64,000 bases of DNA from CAZLIC01 sp964559535 (GCA_964559535.1 CAZLIC010000016.1:5066-69065); one strand, 5' to 3'; positions 24,795-34,118 are shown, numbered from the stretch's first letter. Numbers and translations are program-made. The notes: generated by a model from the letters alone, not told the origin.

Positions 24795-25886
24795 GTGGCC
24801 GAGATCGTGATCCGCAACCTGCGGAAAGAATTCGGAAACTTTACGGCGGTGAAGGGATCGTCCTTCACCATCGCGGACGGCGAGTTCTTCATGCTGCTTG
24901 GTCCCTCGGGCTGCGGCAAGACCACCACGCTGCGCATGATCGCCGGGCTGGAACTGCCGACCAGCGGCGAAATTCTGATTGACGGGGAAGAGGTCAGCCA
25001 GAAACCCGCATCACAGCGCGACATCGCTATGGTATTCCAGATGTTCGCCCTCTACCCGCACCTCAACGTCCGCAAGAACATCTCGTATCCCCTTGTTTCC
25101 CAAGGTGTTCCCAAGGCACAGATCGCCGCCAAGGTGGCCGAGGTCGCCCGTATCCTGCGCATCGAGCACATGCTGGACAAGCCCGTGGGCGGCCTTTCGG
25201 GCGGCGACCGGCAAAGGGTGGCGCTGGGCCGCGCCATCGTGCGCAACCCCAAGGCCTTCATGATGGACGAACCGCTGGGCGCGCTGGATGCCGAATTCCG
25301 CGAAACCATGGCCGAAGAACTGCGCGCCCTGCACGACCGGATGCATGCGACCACTGTCTACGTCACCCATGACCAGCTGGAAGCGATGCAGATGGGCGAC
25401 AAGATTGTGGTGATGAATCATGGGGTTGTGGAACAGTTCGGCACGCCGCAGGCGATCTATGACCACCCCGCCACCATGTTCGTGGCAGAATTCATCGGCT
25501 CGCCGCCGATGAACTTCCTGCGCTTCGACGGGGCCGCGGCGCCGGGCGACACGGCGGTGTCACTGGGCGTGCCGATCGCGCTTCCTGCCCTGCGGGAGGG
25601 CGCGAAGGGGGCTCTGGCGCTGGGTGTCCGGCCAGAACATGTGTCCTTTTCCGACGCCGACACCTACAGGGGCCGCGTTGAAGCCGTCGAATACCTTGGC
25701 ACGACCCAGATCGTGACGCTCTCGACCCCGCACGGCATGGTGAAGGCGCGCACCTCCTCGGCGCTGCGCGTCAGCCCGGGCGAAACGCCGGGACTTGCCT
25801 TCAATTCCGAAACGCTCAGCCTGTTCGACGCCACCTCGGGGCGCGCCCTGCGCACGGCTGCCAACGAAAGCCTGATCGATGGCTGA
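24795..25886 (+). CDS. ABC transporter ATP-binding protein 1 of the polyol system
   Basis: A 363-aa MalK-type ATPase with a GTG start. Walker A is GPSGCGKTTTLRM, the signature LSGGDRQRVALGRAIV, Walker B FMMDEPLGALD and the switch TVYVTHDQLEAM. A C-terminal TOBE regulatory region follows (LGVRPEHVSFSDAD). The next ATPase gene starts inside its last codons (8-bp overlap). The two ATPases differ in sequence, so the transporter probably uses a heterodimer. Confidence 0.93.
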   Translation: MAEIVIRNLRKEFGNFTAVKGSSFTIADGEFFMLLGPSGCGKTTTLRMIAGLELPTSGEILIDGEEVSQKPASQRDIAMVFQMFALYPHLNVRKNISYPLVSQGVPKAQIAAKVAEVARILRIEHMLDKPVGGLSGGDRQRVALGRAIVRNPKAFMMDEPLGALDAEFRETMAEELRALHDRMHATTVYVTHDQLEAMQMGDKIVVMNHGVVEQFGTPQAIYDHPATMFVAEFIGSPPMNFLRFDGAAAPGDTAVSLGVPIALPALREGAKGALALGVRPEHVSFSDADTYRGRVEAVEYLGTTQIVTLSTPHGMVKARTSSALRVSPGETPGLAFNSETLSLFDATSGRALRTAANESLIDG

Positions 25887-26889
25887 AGTTCGCCTTACAA
25901 GCCTTTGCAAGTCATACGGAAAGACGCGTGCGTTGCAGGGCGTGTCCATGACCGTTCCCGATGGCGCCTTTGTTGTGCTGCTGGGCCCCACAGGCGCAGG
26001 CAAGACCACCACGCTGCGCCTGATCGCCGGTCTCGACCAACCGGACAGCGGTGATGTGTCCATCGACGGAACCTCGGTGAAGGGACTGACCCCGGCGCAG
26101 CGCGATGTGGCCATGGTGTTCCAGCAATACTCGCTTTATCCGCACATGACCGTGCGCGAGAATCTGGCCTTCCCCCTGCGTTCACCCGTCCTGAACCTGC
26201 CCCAAGACGAAATCACAAGGCAGATCAACGCGGTGGCAGAAGTCCTGCGGATTTCGCACAAGCTGGACAACAAGGCCACGCAGCTTTCCGGCGGCGAGAT
26301 GCAGCGGGTGTCCATTGGCCGTGCGCTGGTGCGCAGCCCGCGCATCTATCTGATGGACGAGCCGCTCAGCAGCCTTGATGCCAAGCTGCGTGCCGACCTG
26401 CGGATCGAACTGAAGCGCATCCACAGCGAGTTGGGCGCGACGTTCCTGTACGTCACGCACGACCAGATCGAGGCAATGACAATGGCCACGCATGTCGGCG
26501 TGCTGGATGAAGGTCGCCTCGTACAGTTCGGAACACCCAGGGAAATCTACGAAGCCCCGGTGTCGGTCTATGTGGCGGGCCGCCTGGGCCAGCCGCGCAT
26601 CAACCTGCTTCCCGCCTCTGCCTTCGGCCCCGGCGCGCCGCCCCGCGCCACGCAGATCGGCCTGCGCCCCGAACACATCCGTCTGGGCGAGGGGCAGCCC
26701 GCCAAAGTCCAGCGGGTCGAACACCTGGGCGACCAGACCCGCCTGCATCTTGCCCTCGGTCCGCACCACCTCATCACGCTGGCCGATCCCCACACCCCGC
26801 TCGCCTCTGGCGACACAGTGAACATCCGGCCCTGGAACCCCCTGTGGTTCAGCGCCGACGGCAACCGCCTGCAGGAGCCATCTCCATGA
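25879..26889 (+). CDS. ABC transporter ATP-binding protein 2 of the polyol system
   Basis: A 336-aa ATPase. Walker A is GPTGAGKTTTLRL, the signature LSGGEMQRVSIGRALV, Walker B YLMDEPLSSLD and the switch LYVTHDQIEAMT, with a short TOBE domain (IGLRPEHIRLGEG). It overlaps both neighbours (8 bp with ATPase 1, 4 bp with dihydroxyacetone kinase), so coupled translation is expected. Two different intact ATPases in one importer are typical of glycerol-type and some polyol systems. Confidence 0.93.
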   Translation: MAEVRLTSLCKSYGKTRALQGVSMTVPDGAFVVLLGPTGAGKTTTLRLIAGLDQPDSGDVSIDGTSVKGLTPAQRDVAMVFQQYSLYPHMTVRENLAFPLRSPVLNLPQDEITRQINAVAEVLRISHKLDNKATQLSGGEMQRVSIGRALVRSPRIYLMDEPLSSLDAKLRADLRIELKRIHSELGATFLYVTHDQIEAMTMATHVGVLDEGRLVQFGTPREIYEAPVSVYVAGRLGQPRINLLPASAFGPGAPPRATQIGLRPEHIRLGEGQPAKVQRVEHLGDQTRLHLALGPHHLITLADPHTPLASGDTVNIRPWNPLWFSADGNRLQEPSP

Positions 26890-28508
26890 AACAGTTCATG
26901 AATTCCAAGGACACACTGGTCACGGAAGCGATCGACGGCCTGTTGCGAACGGGCGCCGGGCGGCTGGCGCGGCTGGACGGCTACCCGCACATCAAGGTGG
27001 TCGTCCGCACCGATTGGGACCGGTCCAAGGTGGCACTGGTGTCGGGCGGCGGGTCTGGGCACGAACCCAGCCACGCGGGCTTTGTCGGCCAGGGCATGCT
27101 GACCGCCGCAGTCTGCGGCGACGTCTTCGCCTCGCCCTCGGTCGATGCCGTTCTGGCGGGCATCCTGGCTGTCACCGGCAAGGCCGGCTGCCTGCTGATC
27201 GTGAAGAACTACACCGGCGACCGGCTGAACTTTGGCCTGGCCGCCGAACGCGCCCGTGCCTTCGGCCTGCGGGTCGAGATGGTGATCGTGGACGATGACG
27301 TGGCGCTGCCCGACCTGCCGCAGGCCCGCGGCGTGGCCGGAACCCTGTTTGTGCACAAGATCGCGGGTGCGCTGGCCGAGCAGGGGGCAGAGCTTGATGC
27401 CGTTGCCGCCGCCGCCCGCCAGGTGATCGACGGTGTGGTGTCCATCGGAATGAGCCTGGACACCTGCACTGTCCCCGGCAGCCCGAAAGAGGACCGCATC
27501 CCCGCGGGCCGCGCCGAACTGGGCCTTGGCATCCATGGCGAGGCGGGGATCGAGCAGGTGGATTTCGGCGGTGCCCGCGCCGCGATGGCCATGGTGGCCG
27601 ACCGGCTTGCATCGCATGCGGGGCCGGGTGACCAGGTGGCGCTGCTGAACAACCTGGGCGCCACGACGCCACTGGAAATGTCGGTTCTGGCCGAGGAACT
27701 GGCGCGCTCGTCCCTGGGGGCGAAGGTGAAATGGATGATCGGCCCCGCGGCGCTGATGACCTCGCTGGACATGCACGGCTTCTCGGTGTCGCTTCTGCCG
27801 GCCGACACGGCGCATGTCTCGGCCCTTGGCGCGCCCGTGGCCCCCCATGCCTGGCCGGGGCTGGCGCCCGTGGGCGAAGTGGCCGTGCGCCCGCTGCCCG
27901 ACGGGCTGGCGCCCATACAGCCCGTGCCCTCGGCCCATCCGGCGCGCAGGGCACTTCTGGACACCTGCTGCAACGCGCTGATTTCCTGCGAGAAAGACCT
28001 GAACGCGCTGGATGCCAAGACAGGCGATGGCGACACCGGCTCGACACTGGCAACGGCGGCCCGCGCATTGATTGCCGCGCTGGACCGGCTGCCATTGGCC
28101 GACCTTACGCAGCTTTACCGGGCCGTCGGGGGCGAGCTCAGCCAGACCATGGGCGGGTCGTCAGGCGTGCTCCTGGCGATCTTCTTCGCCGCCGCGGGGG
28201 ATGCCGCGGCCAGCGGCAAGGACTGGATCGGGGCGCTGTCCGCGGGGCTGGACCGGGTGATGCAGGTGGGCGGCGCGGCGCCGGGCCACCGCACGATGAT
28301 TGACGCGCTGGCCCCCGCGCTGGCGGCACTGCCGCGCGGGTTGGCGGCGGCCGCCACGGCGGCGCGGGCCGGGGCCGATGCGACGGCCGGCATGGCGCGA
28401 GCCAAGGCCGGACGGGCCGCCTACCTGTCGTCCGACCGGCTGGCCGGGTTCAACGATCCCGGCGCCGAAGGCGTGGCGCGGCTGTTCGAGCATCTGGCGC
28501 GCGGTTGA
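26886..28508 (+). CDS. fused ATP-dependent dihydroxyacetone kinase (DhaK-DhaL)
   Basis: A 540-aa kinase that phosphorylates dihydroxyacetone (possibly other short ketoses) with ATP. The DhaK part (to about residue 330) has SGGGSGHEPSHAG (His59) and GLGIHGEAG, whose His217 is the usual covalent ligand for the substrate. The DhaL part begins near residue 350 with the Mg-binding DAKTGDGDTGSTL and GGSSGVLLAIFF. The fusion is the ATP-dependent form, not the PTS-dependent one. The ATG overlaps the ATPase stop. Its place in the operon links uptake to triose phosphate. Confidence 0.92.
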   Translation: MKQFMNSKDTLVTEAIDGLLRTGAGRLARLDGYPHIKVVVRTDWDRSKVALVSGGGSGHEPSHAGFVGQGMLTAAVCGDVFASPSVDAVLAGILAVTGKAGCLLIVKNYTGDRLNFGLAAERARAFGLRVEMVIVDDDVALPDLPQARGVAGTLFVHKIAGALAEQGAELDAVAAAARQVIDGVVSIGMSLDTCTVPGSPKEDRIPAGRAELGLGIHGEAGIEQVDFGGARAAMAMVADRLASHAGPGDQVALLNNLGATTPLEMSVLAEELARSSLGAKVKWMIGPAALMTSLDMHGFSVSLLPADTAHVSALGAPVAPHAWPGLAPVGEVAVRPLPDGLAPIQPVPSAHPARRALLDTCCNALISCEKDLNALDAKTGDGDTGSTLATAARALIAALDRLPLADLTQLYRAVGGELSQTMGGSSGVLLAIFFAAAGDAAASGKDWIGALSAGLDRVMQVGGAAPGHRTMIDALAPALAALPRGLAAAATAARAGADATAGMARAKAGRAAYLSSDRLAGFNDPGAEGVARLFEHLARG

Positions 28509-28536
28509 ACCGCGCGTCACAACCCGCTGCCTTCAT

Positions 28537-29712
28537 TCAGAAAACCGGGGTCACCCAGGCGCCGTTCCGGCGCGAAGACCGCACGCAGGCATCGACAAAG
28601 GCCACCCCCTGCAACCCCTCGGCAATGCCGGGAAACACCACCTCTGGCGCGGCAGCCGTCCCCTCGCGCCGGGCCAGGATGGCTCGCGCGGCTTCGGCAT
28701 AGATGTTGGCGAAGCCTTCCAGATAGCCTTCGGGGTGGCCGGGGGGCACACGCGTCATCCGCGCCGCTTCGGGCCCTGCGCCGGCGCCACCCCGCGTGAT
28801 GCGGTGGCGCGGCGCGCCGATGGGCGTGACCCACAGGTAGTTCGGGTCCTCCTGTGCCCATTCGATTCCGGCCTTTGTCCCGTAAACCCTTAGACGCAAA
28901 CCGTTTTCCAGCCCGGCTGCCACCTGGCTGAACCACAGCATCCCCTTCACGCCGCCCTGGTAGCGCAGCATGACATGCCCGTTGTCGTCCACCCGGCGGC
29001 CCGGCACGAAGGTATGCAGGTCGGCCGCCAGACTCTCCACGCGCAGCCCGGTCACAAAGCCCGCAAGGTTCATCGCATGCGTACCAATGTCACCCGAGGC
29101 GCCGCCGGCCCCGGTTTGCGCCGGATCGGTGCGCCAGGCGGCCTGCTTCTGCCCGGTTTCTTCCAGCGGCGAGGCCAGCCAGTCCTGCGCGTACTCCATC
29201 TGCACCAGCCGCAGGTCGCCCAACTCACCCGCGGCCACCATGGCCTGGGCATGGCGGATCATCGGATACCCGGTGTAGTTGTGCGTCAGCACGAACAGAG
29301 CGGTGCTGGCCTCGGCCGCCTTCGCCAGCCTCTTCGCCTCGGCCAGCGTGGCGGTCAGCGGCTTGTCGCAGATCACGTGGATGCCGCGCTTCAGGAACTC
29401 CATCGCCACCGGAGCATGCAGGTGGTTGGGGGTGACGATGGCCACCGCCTCGATCCCGTCCTTGCGCCGCGCCTCGCGCGCGGCCATCTCGGCATAGTTC
29501 GCATACACCCGCTTCGGATCCAGGCCAAGGTCGTCACCCGATGCCGCCGAACGCCCGGCATCCGAAGAAAACGCCCCGGAAACAAGTTCATACAGGTCGT
29601 CCATGCGGGCCGCGATGCGGTGTACCCCGCCGATGAATGCGCCGCGTCCGCCGCCCACCATGCCCAGCCGGATGCGCGCCGCGCGCGCCTCGCTGCGTCC
29701 TTCGATCGCCAT
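28537..29712 (-). CDS. Gfo/Idh/MocA-family NAD(P)-dependent oxidoreductase
   Basis: A 391-aa dehydrogenase starting MAIEGRSEARAARIRLGM at 29712. The dinucleotide-binding loop is GMVGGGRGAFIG, and the family signature ICDKPLTATLAEAKRLA carries the catalytic-type lysine of the EKP motif as DKP. The C-terminal domain has the GASGDIGTHAMNLAGFV segment with His and Asp. It begins one base after the stop of the isomerase gene, so the two form a minus-strand operon converging on the dihydroxyacetone kinase gene. It probably oxidises a cyclic sugar or polyol; the substrate is unknown. Confidence 0.9.
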   Translation of the reverse strand: MAIEGRSEARAARIRLGMVGGGRGAFIGGVHRIAARMDDLYELVSGAFSSDAGRSAASGDDLGLDPKRVYANYAEMAAREARRKDGIEAVAIVTPNHLHAPVAMEFLKRGIHVICDKPLTATLAEAKRLAKAAEASTALFVLTHNYTGYPMIRHAQAMVAAGELGDLRLVQMEYAQDWLASPLEETGQKQAAWRTDPAQTGAGGASGDIGTHAMNLAGFVTGLRVESLAADLHTFVPGRRVDDNGHVMLRYQGGVKGMLWFSQVAAGLENGLRLRVYGTKAGIEWAQEDPNYLWVTPIGAPRHRITRGGAGAGPEAARMTRVPPGHPEGYLEGFANIYAEAARAILARREGTAAAPEVVFPGIAEGLQGVAFVDACVRSSRRNGAWVTPVF

Positions 29713-29713
29713 G

Positions 29714-30772
29714 TCAGACCTCCAGCCCCAGCATGCGCCGGTTCGCGGCCCGGTCGGTGCCCGCCCCGGCAAAGTCGTCGAACGCCTTCTCCGTCACGCG
29801 GATGATATGCGCGCGCACGAAGTCGGCGCCTTCCCGCGCCCCGTCCTCGGGGTGTTTCAGGCAGCATTCCCATTCCACCACGGCCCAGCCGGCAAAGCCG
29901 TGCGCCGTCAGCTTCGAGAAGATCGACCCGAAATCCACCTGCCCGTCGCCAGGGCTGCGGAACCGTCCCGCGCGGTTCACCCAAGGTTGGTAGCCGCCAT
30001 AGACGCCCTGCCGCCCGGTCGGGTTCAGTTCTGCGTCCTTGACGTGGAACATCCGGATGCGGTCGTGGTAGATGTCGATATGGTCAAGGTAATCAAGGTG
30101 TTGCAGAACATAGTGACTGGGGTCGTACAGCATGTTGGCACGCGCGTGGTTGCCCACGCGTTCCAGAAACATCTCGTAGGACACCCCGTCGTGCAGGTCT
30201 TCGCCCGGGTGGATCTCATAGCACACGTCCACGCCCATTTCCTCGGCGTGGTCCAGAATCGGGTGCCAGCGGCGGGCAAGTTCGTCAAAGGCCTCCTCGA
30301 TCAGCCCCGCGGGGCGCTGCGGCCAGGGATAGACATAGGGCCAGGCCAGCGCGCCGCTGAACGTGGCATGCGCCGATAGCCCCAGGTTGCGGCTGGCGGT
30401 CAGCGCCTTCTTCACCTGGTCCACGGCCCACGCTGCCCGCGCCGAAGGATTGCCCCGAACGGCAGGCACGGCAAAGCCGTCAAAGGCCGCGTCATAGGCC
30501 GGGTGCACCGCCACCAGTTGCCCCTGCAGGTGCGTCGAAAGCTCGGTGATTTCCACCCCGCTTTCACTTGCTATACCTTTCAGCTCGTCACAATAGCCCT
30601 TTGAGCCTGCAGCCTTTTCAATATCGAACAACCGGCTGTCCCAACTGGGCACCTGTACGCCCACATAGCCGCAGTCGGATGCCCAGCGGGTGATCGACCG
30701 CCAGTCGTTGAAGGGCGCCTGGTCGCCCGCAAACTGTGCCAGAAACAGCGCCGGTCCCTTGATTGTCCGCAT
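29714..30772 (-). CDS. sugar phosphate isomerase/epimerase (AP endonuclease family 2 fold)
   Basis: A 352-aa TIM-barrel protein starting MRTIKGPALFLAQFAGD at 30772, where GGAGG precedes by 7 bases. Metal ligands of the xylose-isomerase-like fold are visible in CYEIHPGEDLHDG, YDPSHYVLQHLDYLDHI, FHVKDAEL and GWAVVEWEC. It is paired with the Gfo/Idh oxidoreductase, a common pair in catabolism of inositols, glycosides and polyols. It is divergent from glpD across a 157-bp promoter region. Confidence 0.9.
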   Translation of the reverse strand: MRTIKGPALFLAQFAGDQAPFNDWRSITRWASDCGYVGVQVPSWDSRLFDIEKAAGSKGYCDELKGIASESGVEITELSTHLQGQLVAVHPAYDAAFDGFAVPAVRGNPSARAAWAVDQVKKALTASRNLGLSAHATFSGALAWPYVYPWPQRPAGLIEEAFDELARRWHPILDHAEEMGVDVCYEIHPGEDLHDGVSYEMFLERVGNHARANMLYDPSHYVLQHLDYLDHIDIYHDRIRMFHVKDAELNPTGRQGVYGGYQPWVNRAGRFRSPGDGQVDFGSIFSKLTAHGFAGWAVVEWECCLKHPEDGAREGADFVRAHIIRVTEKAFDDFAGAGTDRAANRRMLGLEV

Positions 30773-30843
30773 TGCATCCTCCGGGTTTTCCGGCACTTTG
30801 CGCGGTGGCCAGCCGTCGCGTCAAGCGCCGCGCATCGGCCAGG

Positions 30844-30878
30844 AAACGCGCAAATCCGCGCAGAAACGAATGCAAACG
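30844..30878. promoter_or_regulatory. helically phased AAACG repeats before glpD
   Basis: AAACG occurs at 30844, 30864 and 30874 (spacings 20 and 10 bases), with a weaker AAATCCG at 30852. Direct repeats of this kind are how DeoR-family regulators such as GlpR bind. A TTGACA at 30879-30884 follows directly and could be the -35 of glpD. No DeoR gene is in the window. Confidence 0.4.
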
Positions 30879-30929
30879 TTGACAGATGGCGGGCCGGGCG
30901 CGACAAGGTCGCGGGGGCAGGAGGACGGC

Positions 30930-32498
30930 ATGGCCGGGGTTTCAGACCTTTTCATCATCGGCGGCGGCATCAACGGCTGCGGCATCGCGCGCGATGCCGT
31001 GGGCCGCGGGCTGACGGTCACGCTGGCCGAGCAGGGCGACCTGGCCCAGGCCACCTCCAGCGCCTCGACCAAGCTGTTCCACGGCGGTCTGCGCTATCTG
31101 GAATACTTCGAGTTCCGTCTGGTGCGCGAGGCGCTTGAGGAGCGCGAGACGCTGCTGGCCGCCATGCCGCACATCAGCTGGCCGATGCGCTTTGTGTTGC
31201 CCTACAGCGCCGACATGCGGTTCGAGGGCGACACGCCCACGGGCCGCCTGTTGTCGCGCGTCATGCCCTGGATGAAGGGCCGCCGCCCGGCCTGGCTGAT
31301 CCGGCTGGGGCTGTTCCTGTACGACAACCTCGGAGGTCGCAAGATCCTGCCGGGAACCCGCAGGCTGGACCTGACGCGCGATCCGGCGGGAAAGCCGCTG
31401 CAGCAAAGGTTCCGCCTGGCCTATGAATACTCCGACTGCTGGGTGCAGGATGCCCGCCTTGTGGCGCTGAACGCGCGCGATGCGCAGGACCGCGGGGCCA
31501 CGATCCTCACACGCACCCGCGTGGTCTCGGCCGAACGGCGGGGCGACCGCTGGCTCGTGGTAACCGAAGGCCCGTCGGGGCGAGCCGAACATGTGGCCAG
31601 GGCGCTGGTGAATGCCGGGGGGCCATGGGTCGAGGATGTGATCCGCAACGTCGCCCGGATCAACTCGTCCGAAGGCGTGCGGCTGGTGCGGGGCAGCCAC
31701 ATTGTCACCCGCAAGCTCTATGACCATGACCGCTGCTACTTCTTCCAGGGCACCGACGGCCGGATCATCTTTGCCATCCCCTACGAGCAGGACTTCACCC
31801 TGATCGGCACCACCGACAAGGACCACACAGGCAACACCGGCACCCCCCGCTGCACCGACGAGGAGCGCGACTACCTGCTGGCCTTTGCCAGCCAGTATTT
31901 CGCCAGGCCGGTGACGCAGGCCGATGTGGTCTGGACCTACTCGGGCGTGCGCCCGCTGTACAACGATGGCGCCAAGTCGGCCACCGCCGCCACCCGCGAC
32001 TATGTGCTCAGCCTCGACGGCAACGGGGCGCCGCTTCTGAACGTGTTCGGCGGCAAGATCACCACCTACCGGCGGCTGGCGGAATCGGCACTGGAGAAGC
32101 TCGCGCCCTTCTTTCCGCAAGCAAAGGGCAAATGGACGGCCCGCGTCACCCTGCCGGGCGGGGATTTCGCGCCCGATCAGGCCGCGGCACTGGCCGACGC
32201 GCTGCGCGCGGCGCATCCGTTCCTTGATGCCGGCTGGGCCACCCGCCTGATCCGCCATTATGGCACCGAAGCCCGGGTCATCCTCGGCAGCGCAACCGGC
32301 CCCGAGGACCTTGGCCGCGACTTCGGCGCCACCCTGACCGAAGCCGAGGTGCGCTGGCTGATCACGAAGGAGTTCGCCCGCACGGCCGAGGATGCCGTTT
32401 GGCGGCGCACCAAGCTGGGGCTGCGGATGACGGCGGACCAGATCGCCGCACTGGATGCGTGGATGGCCGCCGAAACCGCCCTGCGCGCCGCCGAATAG
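30930..32498 (+). CDS. glpD: aerobic glycerol-3-phosphate dehydrogenase
   Basis: A 522-aa membrane-associated flavoprotein that oxidises glycerol-3-phosphate to dihydroxyacetone phosphate and passes electrons to quinone. The FAD-binding motif is FIIGGGINGCGIARDAVGRG. SSASTKLFHGGLRYLEYFEF and TYSGVRPLYNDGAKS are characteristic of GlpD. The ATG at 30930 has GGAGG 5 bases upstream. It is followed by glpK, so glycerol becomes glycerol-3-phosphate and then dihydroxyacetone phosphate, the same product as the kinase at 26886. Confidence 0.94.
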   Translation: MAGVSDLFIIGGGINGCGIARDAVGRGLTVTLAEQGDLAQATSSASTKLFHGGLRYLEYFEFRLVREALEERETLLAAMPHISWPMRFVLPYSADMRFEGDTPTGRLLSRVMPWMKGRRPAWLIRLGLFLYDNLGGRKILPGTRRLDLTRDPAGKPLQQRFRLAYEYSDCWVQDARLVALNARDAQDRGATILTRTRVVSAERRGDRWLVVTEGPSGRAEHVARALVNAGGPWVEDVIRNVARINSSEGVRLVRGSHIVTRKLYDHDRCYFFQGTDGRIIFAIPYEQDFTLIGTTDKDHTGNTGTPRCTDEERDYLLAFASQYFARPVTQADVVWTYSGVRPLYNDGAKSATAATRDYVLSLDGNGAPLLNVFGGKITTYRRLAESALEKLAPFFPQAKGKWTARVTLPGGDFAPDQAAALADALRAAHPFLDAGWATRLIRHYGTEARVILGSATGPEDLGRDFGATLTEAEVRWLITKEFARTAEDAVWRRTKLGLRMTADQIAALDAWMAAETALRAAE

Positions 32499-32520
32499 CC
32501 CTTGCCTCCGCGTTCTCAAC

Positions 32521-32566
32521 TTTGCCCAAATACCCCACGGGGGGTCCGGGTGGCGTGAAGCCCCCC
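32521..32566. repeat. 46-bp dispersed repeat, copy 1
   Basis: This segment starts TTTGCCCAAATACCCCACGG and matches 40 of 46 positions of the reverse complement of 45810-45855. It lies in the short glpD-glpK gap. I recall similar intergenic sequences in related genomes but cannot confirm it here. It is GC-rich and can fold, so it may affect message stability. Confidence 0.65.
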
Positions 32567-32602
32567 GGCCTCTCCGCCAGACCGCCGCCCGGAGTTCCAG
32601 CC

Positions 32603-34087
32603 ATGACCCACATCCTTGCCATCGACCAGGGCACCACATCCTCGCGCGCCATCGTGTTCGACGCCGCCCTGCGTGTGGTGGCCAGCGCGCAGGAAGAGTT
32701 CCCGCAGCACTATCCGGCCTCCGGCTGGGTGGAACATGACCCGGCGGATCTGTGGTCAACCGTGGCGGGCACTGCGCGGGGAGCCATCGAGCGGGCGGGG
32801 ATCGGGGCAGACCGCATTGCCGCGATCGGCATCACCAACCAGCGCGAAACCACGCTGATCTGGGACCGCGCGACCGGAGAGCCGATCCACCGCGCCATCG
32901 TCTGGCAGGACCGGCGCACCGCCGACACCTGCGCCCGTCTGCGCGACGAAAGCGCCGAACCCGGCATCACCGCCAAGACGGGCCTGCTGCTGGATCCCTA
33001 TTTCTCGGCCACCAAGGCCGCCTGGATCCTTGATCATGTGCCGGGTGCCCGTCAACGGGCAGAACGCGGCGAACTGGCCTTCGGCACCGTCGACAGTTTC
33101 CTGATCTGGAAGCTGACCGGGGGCGCGGTGCACGCGACCGATGCGACCAATGCCAGCCGCACCATGCTGTACGACATCGCCGCGGGCGACTGGGACGATG
33201 ACCTCTGCCGCATCCTGCGGGTACCCCGTGCGATCCTGCCGGACGTGCGCGACTGCGCGGCCGATTTCGGCACCACCCGGCCCGACCTGTTCGGTCGGCC
33301 CATCCCCATTCTGGGCGTGGCGGGCGACCAGCAGGCGGCCACCGTCGGGCAGGCCTGTTTCAGCCCCGGCATGATGAAATCCACCTATGGCACCGGCTGT
33401 TTTGCCCTGCTGAACACCGGCGCCGACCTGGTGCCCTCGACCAACCGGCTGCTGACCACCGTGGCCTACCGCCTGCACGGGAAATCGACCTACGCGCTGG
33501 AAGGGTCCATCTTCATTGCGGGCGCCGTGGTGCAGTGGCTGCGCGACGGGCTGAAGATCATCCGCGAGGCGAAGGAAACCGCGCCCCTGGCGCTGGCTGC
33601 CGATGCCGGGCAGGACGTGGTGCTGGTGCCGGCCTTCACCGGGCTTGGCGCGCCCTATTGGCGGCCCGATTGCCGGGGCGCAATCTACGGGTTGACGCGC
33701 AACTCCGGCCCGGCCGAACTGGCGCGCGCCGCGCTGGAAAGCGTGGGCTTCCAGACCCGCGACCTGCTCGAGGCGATGCGGGCCGACTGGGGCGCCGCGG
33801 GCGAGGGTGTGCTGCGGGTGGATGGCGGCATGACCGCCAGCGACTGGACGATGCAGTTCCTGGCCGACATCCTGGGGGCCCCGGTGGACCGCCCCGTTGT
33901 CACCGAAACCACGGCGCTGGGGGCTGCCTATCTGGCTGCCATGCAGGCGGGCGTGATGGGCGGGCCCGAGGAATTTGCCCGGCAATGGGCGCTGGACCGC
34001 CGTTTTTCCCCGGCCATGGACGCAGCCACGCGCGATGCGCGCTATGCCCGGTGGAAGCGCGCGGTGGCGGCGACCATGGCCGTCTGA
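32603..34087 (+). CDS. glpK: glycerol kinase
   Basis: A 494-aa kinase of the FGGY family, the usual length for GlpK. The N-terminal AIDQGTTSSRAIVFD phosphate-binding loop, GITNQRETTLIWDRATGEP and the second signature GAPYWRPDCRGAIYGLTRNS are intact. It makes glycerol-3-phosphate for GlpD. The gap to glpD is 104 bases and holds a dispersed repeat. No glycerol facilitator gene is near, so the ABC system upstream may supply glycerol or a glycerol-containing compound. Confidence 0.95.
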   Translation: MTHILAIDQGTTSSRAIVFDAALRVVASAQEEFPQHYPASGWVEHDPADLWSTVAGTARGAIERAGIGADRIAAIGITNQRETTLIWDRATGEPIHRAIVWQDRRTADTCARLRDESAEPGITAKTGLLLDPYFSATKAAWILDHVPGARQRAERGELAFGTVDSFLIWKLTGGAVHATDATNASRTMLYDIAAGDWDDDLCRILRVPRAILPDVRDCAADFGTTRPDLFGRPIPILGVAGDQQAATVGQACFSPGMMKSTYGTGCFALLNTGADLVPSTNRLLTTVAYRLHGKSTYALEGSIFIAGAVVQWLRDGLKIIREAKETAPLALAADAGQDVVLVPAFTGLGAPYWRPDCRGAIYGLTRNSGPAELARAALESVGFQTRDLLEAMRADWGAAGEGVLRVDGGMTASDWTMQFLADILGAPVDRPVVTETTALGAAYLAAMQAGVMGGPEEFARQWALDRRFSPAMDAATRDARYARWKRAVAATMAV

Positions 34088-34101
34088 GGGGCGGGCTGCC
34101 G

Positions 34102-34118
34102 TGTCCCACGGTGGGACA
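34102..34118. repeat. 17-bp TGTCCCA-N3-TGGGACA palindrome (second copy)
   Basis: TGTCCCACGGTGGGACA lies 14 bases after the glpK stop. It has the same 7-bp arms as the copy at 7361-7377, and a degenerate relative (TGTCCCATGGGTCACA) lies at 34175-34190 over the stop of the RTX gene. All three sit at ends of genes. The function is unknown. Confidence 0.55.
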
